Origin: Meconema thalassinum
Taxonomy: Eukaryota > Arthropoda > Insecta > Orthoptera > Tettigoniidae
Assembly (NCBI GenBank): GCA_946902985.2
Contig: OX336396.1
Location: 232,948,797 to 233,012,796, forward strand
Length of the DNA stretch: 64,000 nucleotides
Reading direction: 5' to 3'
Shown here: piece after piece, positions 10,906-21,320 of the stretch
How positions within the stretch are numbered: the stretch's first letter is position 1
Layout of the letters: each line of letters starts with the position of its first letter
Position numbers and translations under genes: made by a program
The notes under the pieces: model-generated
Databases searched by the model: none
Told to the model about the DNA's origin: nothing
Seen by the model: the letters and a program-made list of their open reading frames with translations, nothing else

Positions 10906-11960
10906 TTTGTATGCCCTTTGTTTGAGGATCCCCCACAAGTAAAAATAGCACGGCGCTGAAACTTACGAACAAATTAACTGCAAACTTCTTCTTGAGAAGA
11001 TAAATTTCCACTAGGAAAATTCGATGTTTTGTTCTACACCTTACCATGTTCACAGGATTCGAGGTAGTCTACAGTACTTTACAGCAAGTCTTAATTATCA
11101 CAACTAAGGTATTTTGCCAGCTGCGTATGTAGTAAGTATTTAGGCTTCATGATCCGCTGTTGTAATCGGTGCAAGCTGTAAATCTCGTGGTGACGCATTG
11201 CGATCTGTCCGCCGCACGGCCTCTGCAAACCTCCGTTCTATAGGGATAGCCTTCACTGTACTATGCCATTACCAACATCTGTTTTGTGTGACTGTAGGAG
11301 AACTTTATCGAGAAAGAACATCCATATTGAGTTTGTCTTTGTGTTCACGTAACATCCCGAAACAAGGATGAACAGCGTTTTTCAATTATCTGTTTTTATC
11401 TGACAGATGTAGTAGTGATCGATTACATTGTTATATGGCAGGTCCGATTTCAACGCTTCAGAATCTCAGTGAATTACTGTACAATGGAGAACTCATTATA
11501 CAGCCAGGATCGGAGAAAAACCAATTTCTAAAATCCTATTATGATGTAGATCAATCCGACCAGAGGGAAAATAATAAATCCATTTTACATGGAATTTAAC
11601 CCAATACAGCCAACCACTTGTAGGACCTCGTGAAGCTGTGTTCTCAACTTGAAAAATTAATTGAATGAGGTATTTTGATTATATATTATCCATTGTTCTG
11701 GCCCAGGAAATCAATAAAACAGTGAGTTCATGTACAGTATTGGCAAAAATTTAAGACAACCCAGAACATGCAGTATATTTTTGCCTCAAGTGTTGTATGA
11801 ATTATTTTCTGGGTTGGCATGAACAGTTTATTATTTTCCAAAGTATCTTAAATCAATGAAGTAGCAAACTACTTAAATCTGGGTCTACTAGCACAGGGCA
11901 TTTCTGAATAAATATCGGGGATTTAAGGCTTTGTAGTATTTGATATATTCCACTTACAAT
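10906..11960. other. Unassigned stretch
   Basis: No coding frame is convincing. Positions about 11208-11262 are an inverted, diverged match to 9585-9640 (shared GCAGAGGCCGTG near a CCTATAGAAC motif). Near 11733 a TACAGTATTGGCAAAAATTT could be a Tc1-like end, but I found no partner. Confidence 0.4.
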
Positions 11961-11964
11961 CTCT

Positions 11965-13615
11965 ACTTACAGTAGTATAAAACCGAATCCCCGATTTATG
12001 GAAGACAGAGGTAATCTCGAGAACTACCGGACGGATTTTGATGCGGTTTTCACCATTTTGTAAAGGATATCTTGAGAAAGGTTTCTGTGGAAAATAATGT
12101 ATTTATGATCGAAAGAAGCCTAGCAGTAACGATTTCAGTGAAATAGTCGAAATGAAAACCTGGCGTCCGTGCGCTTTTATCATTTCAAATGATCTTGTCG
12201 ACTTCATCGTTATGCTTTGGTCTACCGTTATGCGTTACGGTTACGGCGTGTATGACGTCATCATGTTGTTCAGTGCATATGCACCGAGTCTGAGTTTACT
12301 CCTGGGGTCTGGCGTTATACGATACGGAGACGGCGAGTGCGTGACGTCATGCAGCAGAGTGCACCTCCCGCTCTCCGTTCCCCGCGCGGGAAGTCTAAGT
12401 TAATGGGTAATGGAGTCTGTTGAAAGAGTCCTGGGGCTTGCGTCATTTGAAATGATATAAAGTCTAGTCTGCGGCTTCGGTGGCGTAGTTGGTAGCATAC
12501 TGAGCTTCTATGCCTAAGATAGCGGGTTCAAACCCGGCCGAAGCCGTCAGATTTTTTAAGAGCGTTAAAAATCCCTCAGTATGCCTTCCATCGGAGGGGA
12601 AGTAAAGCTGGCGGTCCCATGTCATAGATTTATGGCATGTAAGAGAAACTTCCACTAATTACACCTGTGTGAAGGTAAATTGGATAGATTAAGAATGTAA
12701 ACAACGCTCTTAGGTTTCTGCGTTCGTTGCCACGAGCCGACTGCTGTGGCGTCTAGTAGCTAAGTTCTGAACTAGGCCTAGTAGTTGTTGACGGTGGCGC
12801 TTGGCAGCAAAAGTAGGAACCTTTTGAAAAATTCTAAGTTGCAGTCTGTACTTAAATTAAAAAACAGATACACACACTAATACAGCCATCACAATTCACA
12901 CCGGTTATCGGAGAGATTCTACACACACCCAAAAGTACACGGGGCTACATGACCGCGTTGTCGCAGCCCCTAAACTGAGGAACCAACCAACCAACCAACC
13001 AAAGTCTAGTCTCTCAGACTGACTGTATCTTTTTAAGCTTACGCTGGACAAACCGTTAGAAATATCAATGAGTGTAAGAGCATATCTATATCTTCAATAC
13101 ATCGCCCATTATAAGTGTTTTTACATTTCATTTCTTCCAAAAATTCCATTCAATTACTGCGTCGAAAGTTTACAAGCTAGCTAGGGGCGAGCCTATCACC
13201 CCAGTTACAGCCTAGCTAGTGGGCGAGCCTATTACCCCAGATACAGCCTAAAGCAAACTGTCGGGTCGTGTTGAGTTAAGACTTCAAAGAGGAGTTGTGG
13301 AGGTGCAACACGGATTTTCTTCATTTTGCCTGTGAACTTTTCCTTCCGCAAAATACACAGTCAAGTTAAGATTGGACGGAAGGGGGATTTGTGTTTCATG
13401 CACCTCGCCATTCTTAAACTACCTCTGACAAGGATTCGATGCACATGCATCTCCGTGATAATATAGCCTATATAATAGTCCAGTCAGTGATTTTATCCCA
13501 TCATGTCGAGACGTAAAACGGATATAGGTCAGGGTTCATTGACATCGAACAAAATAAGCGCTAATCTCGTAATGCATTCATAACTGTCCCCAGGCGAAGC
13601 AAGGGCGGGTGCTAG
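11965..13615 (+). mobile_element. Non-autonomous Helitron, family 1 (interrupted by a SINE)
   Basis: The plus-strand 3' end is CAGGCGAAGCAAGGGCGGGTG then CTAG (13612-13615) followed by T. The 5' part (CTCGAGAACTACCGGACGGATTTTGATGCGG) matches the minus-strand copy near 1500-1560. The 5' terminus near 11965 is approximate. A full SINE A with a 12-bp duplication sits inside (12471-13000). No coding capacity is seen. Confidence 0.65.
12471..13000 (+). mobile_element. tRNA-derived SINE, family A, intact
   Basis: A 530-bp element flanked by a 12-bp direct repeat AAAGTCTAGTCT (12459-12470 and 13001-13012). The head has A box GGCGTAGTTGGTAGC and B box GGTTCAAACCC. The body has GGAGGGGAAGTAAAGC and CCCATGTCATAGATTTATGG. 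The tail is (CCAA)n. This is the best reference copy in the window for the most abundant SINE. Expected RNA polymerase III promoter boxes are intact apart from small changes. Confidence 0.92.
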
Positions 13616-13671
13616 TTATAAATAATATAAGAAATGAAACAGAAATTCTAACAGTTTGGCCTACAAGTGTT

Positions 13672-13806
13672 CAATGAGTGCACCATTCGGCACACGACAC
13701 ACATCGAATCCATAGCCGAAATAGTCCTAATCCTTGCTCAGTGTATCTGGAGTAATTGTTGCAACACGTACTTCAATCATTGTTGGTCGTCCGGTACTCT
13801 TCCCTA
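13672..13806 (-). pseudogene. C-terminus of a DDE transposase (relic)
   Basis: The minus strand reads 'TMIEVRVATITPDTLSKD', a stop, then 'DYFGYGFDVCRVPNGALIEHL' and a stop. The pattern 'ITPxxL...DVCRxxxGxxIEHL-stop' is the C-terminal end I associate with a mariner-like family of insect DDE transposases. Upstream sequence is not recognisable and no terminal repeats were found, so it is an isolated fragment. Confidence 0.55.
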
Positions 13807-13852
13807 TGCAAACATAGCCAGTGTGATATATTGGCTTTCACGGCCGGTGAAT

Positions 13853-13982
13853 TAAAACTCAGCAATTCTTCTAGGTTTGTGCCGTGTCTTGTGTGGGGTT
13901 TCGCCTAGGACATCAAGCTAGCTCATCAGCGGGCTCTTGGTGTCCCCGCCCGGACCCCCTCAGGAAGAATTGCTGAGTTTTA
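13853..13982. mobile_element. Short palindromic element (same family as 39.5 kb)
   Basis: The ends TAAAACTCAGCAATTCTTC and GAAGAATTGCTGAGTTTTA are perfect inverted repeats. The left end continues into TAGGTTTGTGCCGTGTCTTG, which the right end has lost. Internal 'GCGGGCTCTTGGTGTCC' is shared with 8.9 and 39.5 kb. The 11-bp phrase ATAGCCAGTGT at 13814-13824 and 13982-13992 flanks a slightly larger segment, so the true insertion may start near 13825. Confidence 0.7.
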
Positions 13983-14003
13983 TAGCCAGTGTCTTCAAAC
14001 TGG

Positions 14004-14994
14004 CGGCTTTGGTGGCGTAGTTGGTAGCATGCTGAGCTTCTATGCCCAAGGTAACGGGTTCAAGCCCAGCCGAAGTCATCGAATTTTAAGAGAGTTAAAA
14101 ATCCCTTTGTATGCCTTCTTTTGGAGGGGAAGTAAAGCCGGCGGGCCGATATCATAGATTTATGGCATGTAAAAGAACCTTCCACAAACTAAACTTGTGT
14201 GAAGCAAAATTTGTAGGTTAGGTTTGATTAAAGCTCTTAAGTTCCAATATTCGTCACCAGGCGCTGGTTGCGATGGCATCTAGTAGTATCCAAGTTCGCA
14301 GCTAGGTGTCGTGGCTGTAGTCGTCGGATTTTTAAGAGCGTTAAAATCCCTCAGTATGCCTTCCTTCGGAGGGGAAGTAAAGCCGGCGGTCCCATGTCAT
14401 AGATTTATGGCATGGTAAAGAACCTTCCACTAATTACACCTGTGTGAAGCTAAATTGGATAGGTTAAGAATGTAAACAACGCTCTTAGGTTTCTACGTTC
14501 GTTGCCAAGAGCCGACTGCGGTGGCGTCTAGTAGCTAAGTTCTGAACTTGGCCTAGTAGTCGTTGATGGTGGAGCTTGGTGGCAAAAGTAGGAACTATTT
14601 GAAAAATTCTAAGTTGCAGTCTGAACTTGGATTAAAAAACAGATAACACACACTAATACATTCATCATAATTAACACCGGTTATCAGACAGATTCTACAG
14701 ACACCCAATGTACACGGGGTTACATGACCGCGTTGTCGCAGCCCCTAAACTTAAGAACCAACCAACCGAACTAGGTGTCGTGGACGATAGCATTTGGTAG
14801 CGAAAGTAGGAACTACTTGAAATTATCGTCTGCAATCCTTACTTGAATTAAAAACAGATAACACACACTAATACATTCATCACAATTAACACCGGTTATC
14901 AGACAGATTCTACACACACCCCGAGTACACGAGGCTACATGACAGCATTGTCGCAACCCCTAAACTGAGGAACCTACCAACCAACTTCTCTTCA
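14004..14994 (+). mobile_element. SINE A split by a second SINE A
   Basis: The outer copy starts with the tRNA-like head (TTGGTGGCGTAGTTGGTAGC, B box GGTTCAAGCCC). It is interrupted at 14314 and resumes at 14771 to its CCAA tail near 14994. The interruption duplicates CTAGGTGTCGTGG (14302-14314 and 14771-14783). The outer element is thus the older of the two. Confidence 0.85.
14315..14770 (+). mobile_element. 5'-truncated SINE A nested in SINE A
   Basis: A 456-bp copy lacking the tRNA head; it begins just before GTCGTCGGATTTTTAAGAGC and ends in CCAACCGAA. It is flanked by the 13-bp duplication of the host SINE. A 5' truncation with a target-site duplication is what LINE-driven target-primed reverse transcription leaves. 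Confidence 0.88.
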
Positions 14995-15109
14995 AACTGA
15001 GGATACCATCTACAGATGTTGCTATCACTTAGAGGATTACAATGGAACTTAATATGGAAAGCATGTTGCACTGTAACTACAGATTCAGTCCTTGCAAACT
15101 GTAAATACA

Positions 15110-15300
15110 AAAAGCATACCTCCCTTAATAGGCACGATGTCAAAACCATTTAAAATAGTCAATTTAACCATAAGTATTATAGACCTTTAAAAATTACCTT
15201 AACCTTTTGTATGAAAGAAATTTTGATATAACCCACACTTATGCCAAGGGAAGAGCAAAATATTTTTGGATTTCGATTATAAGAAGGCGTGGCTTCTCGT
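15110..15300. repeat. Dispersed repeat shared with 59.1-59.25 kb
   Basis: Blocks such as CTTAATAGGCACGATGTCAAAACC and 'GATATAACCCACACTTATGCCAAGG' recur at 59100-59220. The latter sits in a longer repeat starting at 58589. Family unknown; no coding frame. Confidence 0.65.
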
Positions 15301-15372
15301 ATGCTACTCATAATTGGCAAATTGAGTGAATCCGACATATTTTTCTTTGTCCGGCGTGCAGAGAGGGAATTT

Positions 15373-15960
15373 CAGCCTACTTTCAATTTTTGAAAATAAT
15401 GAATGTAGACTTATGAGATCTACAGTGTCTGTTAGGTAGTCAGCCCGAAGGCTGGTTGGATCCTCAAAAAGTACCGCCGTTACGTTATGTGAGTAGATAC
15501 CCACAAAAACCCAAGGCAGCACTATTTTGAGGCGTTCTAGGCAAGAAGAGGAGTGAGGTAGTTTGCCATTGCTTTCCTCACTGAGTCAGAACAGTAGTCC
15601 TAACCCTATGAGGTGAACCTTTCACAGCATTCACAGGCACTGACTGTGCCTCGAATGCCATTACTAAGCCCCACCCATACCTCAGTAGCTTCCATATAAT
15701 CACAGCCATGAGTGAGACTGAGACATCGGTGAAAAGCCACCTTTTACTCTAGCCTGTGCCAACTGACAAATGCAAAAGTACTGTATTCATCAAGAGATGG
15801 CGATACACAGGGCCAAAAAATTGTGTGATTGTCTGTGTGTGTGTGTGAGTGTGTGTACTCTGCATGACTGTCCCCCTATCAATTCAAACACGTTGAAACC
15901 GAATTGAACGAAATTTGGTACAGATTACGACTAACCTAACGACTGTTAATTACTGAACAA
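15373..15960 (-). repeat. 293-bp-type repeat end split by a 390-bp insertion
   Basis: The hairpin end (AGCCTACTTTCAATTTTTG...GTAGACTTATGAGATC) at 15373-15420 and the following GT tract plus body unit (TCAATTCAAACACGTTGAAACCG, 15880 on) are separated by about 390 bp. Other copies have these parts adjacent, so the middle is an insertion. Confidence 0.7.
15422..15815. mobile_element. SINE-like insertion, family I
   Basis: It opens near 'GTTAGGTAGTCAGCCCGAAGGCTGGTTGGATCC' and closes near 'AAGAGATGGCGATACACAGGG', with CACAGCATTCACAGGCACTGACTGTGCC inside. It interrupts the host repeat cleanly. I recognise this as a widespread insect dispersed repeat, but I see no clear tRNA boxes and no clean target duplication. 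Confidence 0.5.
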
Positions 15961-16600
15961 TTAGTTTTAAAATCCTAGAATATTACTTTAATTTTCCGGA
16001 ACATCTACTGATATGAAACTCTCATATTTAAGGGCACTTTAATGCTAAACAAGCAACCTTAGCCACAGGAGGTGAGTGCCTCAGCCAGCTGGGCCATGTA
16101 GATAGTCACCTTACGGGCAGATGACCTCGTAGTTCCGCCCCTTAAAGCAATAATAATTAACTAGATAGTCACCTTGTAATGAAAAGGGCCATTTTACCAA
16201 CGTCTAGAAGCACACCTATTGACTTCCGTAGCTCGGATCTATGACCAATACCATTAACGAGACTGTTGAATGGCATGGCAGGAAGACAAATCGGATGATT
16301 TATTAGACTGAGGTCATGCCGCTAACAAATCATAAATCACACTTGCTAATGACCTCACACACAGGTAATCAGATCACTAATTTTTCACACGACAACGATG
16401 GATAAAATTAATATTACCTGATGTTTGAAAAAGAGATATGGATACTATCGCTCTCCGATATCATTACAGTTAAACGTCAACACGTGCACTGTTACAACGA
16501 TAAAAACGAAGGTGATATCGATTGACTAGAAACATACGAATGCAAAGTTGGACATATTAAAATATTGTTGTTCATGGTTCACCTTAATAATAACAGTTGC
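15961..16600. other. Unassigned stretch
   Basis: A fragment at about 16120-16168 (GATGACCTCGTAGTTCCGCCCC...AACTAG) recurs at 7.1 and 19.05 kb. Otherwise nothing is recognised. Confidence 0.4.
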
Positions 16601-16753
16601 ATACATTATTGGAGCCACCACAGAAAAACAGATTATCATACAATCTGAACACTCATCCAAGTACACAGGACTGATGACCAAGATGTCCCAAACCCCTGAA
16701 ATTAATTAGGCTAAGGACAACGACTTGTACGTAGGTTGGATGTTAGTCTGTAT
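16600..16753 (+). mobile_element. SINE body/tail fragment left of the PIF element
   Basis: The stretch AATTAATTAGGCTAAGGACAACG...GGATGTTAGTCTGTA is repeated at 18275-18335, and the phrase after the PIF element (17716-17740) resembles the SINE B tail 'AGCCATCAAAGTAACACAGG'. The PIF/Harbinger element and a SINE A therefore landed in older SINE-derived DNA. Confidence 0.6.
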
Positions 16754-17004
16754 GCCCGTTGCTCACGGTAAAATTTTCCTTCAAATTTATTGTACAATAA
16801 TTTAATTTTATAAAATTTCTGTTGATCACGGTCAAATTCAAGTTTTATAAAACCTTTGATAAAACTTTCCATAAAATAGGACATGTTCTATTTCGTAAAA
16901 TTAATTTTACGAAACGAACCAATCAGGGAAGCTGAAATGAAGATGATGATGGCGCCACGTGGTGAGAAGATTGTGAAGCTCGCTTGTAAACAAACACTTC
17001 GAAA

Positions 17005-17225
17005 ATGGCAGGCTCCGGCTGGACTAAGGAAGCTATTAGTGTTTTACTGGACGAGTACCATAATTATCAGTGTTTGTATGAGGTTAAAACGCCCATATAC
17101 CACAGTAGAAATGCAAGAAGGGGGGCAGAAATCTCAATCGCCGAATATGTTTCACAAATTCGACCGAAAACAAGCCAGGATGATGTGAAGGCGAAGATAA
17201 ACGGGCTTCGAACTCACTTGCAGTC
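17005..17225 (+). pseudogene. MADF-type DNA-binding partner of PIF/Harbinger, truncated
   Basis: From the Met at 17005 the protein reads 'MAGSGWTKEAISVLLDEYHN', then 'YHSRNARRGAEISIAEYVSQ' and 'DDVKAKINGLRTHLQSHF'. Spaced aromatic and basic residues (W6, the YxxRNAR block, VKxKINxLRTxL) are the MADF/Myb-SANT-like pattern. It would bind transposon ends or assist transposase import. Homology stops near residue 73, where antisense transposase sequence begins; the frame runs on to a stop at 17295 with unrelated residues. Confidence 0.75.
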
Positions 17226-17470
17226 TCATTTCAGGAGAAATGGTTTGCCTCATGTTAGTGTCCTGTCGAATAATTTTGGGACCAATAAGATCTAGGAGTT
17301 TTTTAAAACTGCTTTCCTCCATTCTTAAAAAAATCCTATATGAATTCTGATCTTCTAACCTCAACTCATTTTCGACCAAGGACAGCATTCCTCTTGTATT
17401 CTCTTCTTTTTATCCATTCGCGAGTCCAGGACTTCCTAGCATTCCTTTTCTTCCTTTTTACAACTGTACG
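17216..17470 (-). pseudogene. Harbinger transposase N-terminal fragment
   Basis: The minus strand gives 'NARKSWTREWIKRREYKRNA' (about 17465-17405). After a frame change comes 'LRLEDQNSYRIFLRMEESSF' and 'LDLIGPKIIRQDTNMRQTIS' (17388-17217). This is the conserved N-terminal region that precedes the DDE domain (RLEDxxSFxxFLRM...LLxxVGPxIxxQDTNMRxxIS). The DDE residues are absent because of the central deletion. Confidence 0.82.
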
Positions 17471-17740
17471 ACATTGTAGCTAAAGCAGCATTTTTTTTCA
17501 ATATTTGCTTTGTTTGATGGAGCCATACTCTCAAACCAATGTGTGTTGAACAGCTGAATCTTGGTTCAGAAGTTCATTGGTAGATGGCGATCCTGATACA
17601 TCCACGGATTTTATAAAATAATTTTACCGTGAACCACACAGCTTGCTTTCGTCAAATTTTTATAAAATTAGTTGTAAAATAAATTTTAAGAAACATTTTA
17701 CCGTGAGCAACGGGCTTAGTAGCCATCAAAGTAGCACAGG

Positions 17741-18198
17741 AGGCGGCTTCGGTGGCGTAGTTGGTAGCATGGGTTAAAAATCCCTCAGTATGCCTCGCTT
17801 CGGAGGAGAAGTAAAGCCGGCGCGGCGGTCCCATGACATAGATTTATGGCATGAAAAAGAACCTTCCACTAACTTCACTTGTGTAACCTAAAATTTGTAG
17901 GTTAGTTTAATAACGCTATATTAGTTCCAACGTTCGCTGCCAGGTGCTGAATGCAATGGCATTTATTAGCCACGTCCGCAGCTAGGTGTCGTGGACGGTA
18001 GCATTTGGTAGCAAAAGTTGGAACTACTTGAAAATATTAATCGTCTGCAGTCCTTCTACCTGAATCACAGATAACACACACTAATAATACAGCCATCACA
18101 ATTAACATCGGTTATCAGACAAATTCTACACACACCCAAAGTACATGAGGCTATATGACGGCGTTGTCGCAACCCCTAAAATAAGGAACCACCCAACC
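17741..18198 (+). mobile_element. SINE A with deleted B box
   Basis: Flanked by a 13-bp near-duplication AAAGTA(G/A)CACAGG (17728-17740, 18199-18211). The A box is present (TGGCGTAGTTGGTAGC), but the sequence jumps from there to GGGTTAAAAATCCC. The B box is therefore missing and polymerase III transcription is unlikely. It ends ACCCAACC. Confidence 0.85.
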
Positions 18199-18337
18199 AA
18201 AGTAACACAGGTTATCACACTAACTGATCATTCACCCAAGTACACGGAATTGATGACGAAGATGTTCCAAGCCCCTAAAATTAATTAGGCTAAGGGCAAC
18301 GTCTTGTAGATAAGTGGATGTAAGTCTGTACGTAGCT

Positions 18338-18660
18338 GTAGTATTGGACCACATTGTTGTTGCAGCGGGTAGCATTCTGCATTCTTGGCTGTCAGCCTGG
18401 AAATCTGAGTTTGATTCCTGGCTCTTCCAAGAAACTTAATTCCGTTCTGAGGGCTGGATCGGGGTGCCCTTAGCCTCGTGAGGCAAAACTGACAAGAAGT
18501 GGGTTTGATTCCTACCTCGGTCATCCTGAAACTGGGTTTCTGGGGTTTCACACTTCTACTCCAGGTTCCTAACTTACGGCTATGACCGCCTCCTTCCTAA
18601 TCCACCCTAAATTACAAATACACACTAATGCAGCCATCAAAGTAACACAGGTTATCAGAA
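18338..18660 (+). mobile_element. SINE B copy
   Basis: It starts near GGACCACATTGTTGTTGCAGC and has a B-box-like GTTTGATTCC. The body GGGCTGGATCGGGGTGCCC...CCTCGTGAGGCAAAACTGA and the tail ATGCAGCCATCAAAGTAACACAGG match 9.2 and 23.2 kb. It is diverged from the 9.3-kb copy. Confidence 0.65.
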
Positions 18661-18735
18661 AAAACTCTCCACACGGGGATAGAAATAAACACAGAGTCCA
18701 AGACCCTCAAAATGAAACAACAGCAACAGCAGTAC

Positions 18736-18985
18736 TCTAGTAAAATGATAATGATCGTGTGGCCCCCGGAGAGGCCGAGTGCAGGTCTTGCTACTTGACG
18801 CCCGTGGACGACTTACGCGTTGTAATGAGGATGAAATGACAATGAAGATATCACATACACCCAGTCCCCGAGTCACGGGAAATAACCCCAGAAGATTAAA
18901 ATCCCTGATGGCTCGGCCAGAAATCGAACCCCTGGCACATCGGGATGAAGCCTAGCGCGTTAACCATTTAGCCACGGAGCTGGAC
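18736..18985 (-). mobile_element. tRNA-derived SINE, family D
   Basis: The minus-strand head GTCCAGCTCCGTGGCTAAATGGTTAACGCG has an A box and is followed by B box GGTTCGATTTC. The body includes TGCACTCGGCCTC...GGCCACACGA, shared with 39.8-40.1 kb. No duplication was identified. Confidence 0.75.
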
Positions 18986-20085
18986 AATAACCTAATAGTA
19001 GTAGTAGCTTTTATTTTGCATTTTAATTTTCACTGCCGCCCATAACATAACGGCCAGATGACCTAGGTGTTACGCTCCTTAAAGCAAAAATCACTAACTA
19101 GACTGACGAGTATCTCGTTCAAAGCCACTAAAATGAAGCATTAACTATAATGTATACCCACGCAGAGATACCTGGGAATTATCCATACTGTTCAGAGTGG
19201 AGAAAAACCAGACTGTTATTATTGTAATGCGAGTATTTATCCTGTTAAAGCCCCACAGCTACACAAATAATTTACATTATATTATGCATTTAGATACAAA
19301 CATTTTCATCACAGCCTGTTGTACATCCACCGTGCAATCCTCCGTGAGCGATGGAACTCCACGATGTGCCTTCGTCTGATTACAGGCCTCATATCTTATG
19401 GACATATCATTAGAATAATGAATGACATTAGAATTTAGTTACTTCATGTGTTGAAATACAGGGTGCTTTTAAGATTTTTTTTAGGAGGTTGGCCTTTGAT
19501 ATTGTTAGCTTAACCGAGTCACCAGAGAACAGATTCAAAAGTCGGTGATCTTGGACACTTGCCTTACAGTGCGTCGATTCCTAAATGAAAAATGGACTCT
19601 TGACATTAGTCCGTATTTTCAGTCATTGTACCATCGTAAAAATGAGGAATTAATAAATCTGTATAACAATTGGAAGAAGAAGAAGAAGTATTATCTTTAA
19701 TTGCACCCAAATGGGCAGTTAAAGATTGATACAGATTTCCACATAACTTTTCAGTGACTTCTGACCACATAGTTCACATACACAATCTTCGTTGGGGTGA
19801 TGCCGTCTTTTCTCTGTGCATACTGTAGCTTACTATAGAAACCATGGACAGCCAGTCGTGTTACTGCGTGGCACAGATCGAAGTTTGCATTTGTCCAGCT
19901 TAGATATCTAGCCTCCTTGACTTTCATAGCGTCCCAAGGAACGACAAAATTCGACATGCAAATTGCCCTCTCGGCGTCAAATTACAAAACTTGCACCTGA
20001 CACCCGAGGCCATACGGTATTCTTCTTCTTCTTATTAGTATTATTTATTTATTTATTTATTTATTTGAAGCGAATTCTCCCAATA
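18986..20085. other. Unassigned stretch
   Basis: A shared repeat fragment lies at about 19045-19105 (as at 7.1 and 16.1 kb). A (TTAT)n run ends at about 20066. Otherwise I see no gene or element ends. Confidence 0.4.
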
Positions 20086-20532
20086 CATAGAAGACGTTAA
20101 GCAAATTACTCAATCAACTTTTCTTTTGGTTCCTCTTGTTGTTCCAATAGACTTTCATTCTTTCCGAGAAGGCTTGTTTGCGTTGTTTCTACCACTTTGG
20201 TCCGTACTGTTTTTGTTGTGGTTGCTCTGATATAACTTCCCATTTTTTAACTTTGTGGCTGAAGGTATCTCTTTCTAAAATGTCAGGTGAACTTATGTTT
20301 GCGTTTTTGAGGTCCTTTCGAAGTTCCTTTAACCAAGGTGTTGAGTTCTTGAGTGTGGTCAAATAATCTATTATCCTTTTCGTCAATCGATTTTCTGGTA
20401 GTCTAGTGAGATGTCCAAAGAACTTCATTCGTCTTTTAATAATGTCAATTTCGATGTTTGAATAATTTTCTGTTGTGTTTATTGATTGTAGTCTGTAACC
20501 ATCTTGCGTATATCTTGCTCCTAAAATTTTCC

Positions 20533-20535
<3 letters not shown>
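20085..20535 (-). mobile_element. LINE fragment, second family (C-terminal)
   Basis: The minus strand reads 'RRMKFFGHLTRLPENRLTKR' and continues to 'WKQRKQAFSERMKVYW'. A GHLxR..xxRLTxRI block followed by a W..E..xxFS-ERMxxYW end marks a LINE family different from the one at 8.1 kb. The same family appears at 20.94 kb on the other strand. The open part is 20428-20189; the ends are approximate. Confidence 0.7.
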
Positions 20536-20568
<33 letters not shown>

Positions 20569-20934
20569 AAGTGGCGTAAAAATACGCATGTCTATTATTT
20601 TCCTAGCACCATCTTCCAATAGGCCTACTCCTTTTATGCTTTCAGCTATTGACAAAAGTTTTCGTTTTAATTCCTCTAAAATAATATCTTCCTAGACAGC
20701 TCATATACCAGTCTATTGAGCGTGTAGTTAGAAACTGAGAGAACTTTCTTTAAATATATACCCTTTAACTCGTTCCAAGTCTACTAGCTGTTTTTCAGTT
20801 AAGTGCTCCCAAATGAGTTCCAGTCCATATGTAGTAAGTACATGGTGATACTTTTGCTTCAAAGAGTCGCATGGCTACTTCTAAGAATAATTTCCCGAGT
20901 GTCTGTCAACATAATAAAATAATAATGCTATAAC

Positions 20935-21320
20935 AAAAGATGTATATCCATGAATGCAAAATATTCAAACATTATTGCACTGTCATCCGACCAGAAGCTT
21001 TATATGCAGCTGAATGTCTCGCCATGAACAAGAACGGGATGATGAGAAATTGGAAGCCAGAGAAAGGAAGATTATGAGGAATATCTTAGGTCCAATCAAA
21101 GATAATAGTGAGTTTAGAAGACGGCATAACCAGGATTAATACACACACTTGTCGAGAAAATTACTGACAGGATGCGCAAAATACGAATTACGTTTTAAGG
21201 GCACGTGAATCAAATGAAGTCAGCACGATTAACCAACTACAATTTTACTTTTCTGCAAGAGAAGAACTCAAAGGGAGCCTGGTTCAGTGAGATACGTGTG
21301 GAAGTTTGAAGCCAATCTTA
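20935..21320 (+). mobile_element. LINE fragment, second family (RT thumb region), decayed
   Basis: Plus-strand reading gives 'TVIRPEALYAAECLAMNK', then 'RLxGIS' and 'RRHNxxINTHTCREN'-like pieces with stops and frame changes. These fit the 'IRPxxLYAxECL...KxERKILRxILGPI' block of LINE C-termini. Badly degenerate. Confidence 0.65.

Larger units (their letters stand above)
16754..17715. mobile_element. PIF/Harbinger transposon, internally deleted
   Basis: Perfect 21-bp terminal inverted repeats (left begins GCCCGTTGCTCACGGTAAAA, 16754-16774; right 17695-17715) enclose 962 bp. Inside, the 5' part of a MADF-type gene on the plus strand meets the 5' part of a Harbinger transposase gene on the minus strand. 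PIF/Harbinger elements encode both a DDE transposase and a DNA-binding partner, so a central deletion has removed both 3' halves. Flanks (TAT / TTA) do not give a clean duplication. Confidence 0.85.

Noticed and set aside
12471..12560. tRNA gene
   Set aside because: A and B boxes are present but the sequence does not fold as a full tRNA with acceptor stem, and the same head recurs fused to a SINE body with target duplications.
16883..17188. 101-codon plus-strand frame starting MFYFVKLILRNE
   Set aside because: It overlaps the MADF frame out of phase; only the frame starting at 17005 has family similarity.
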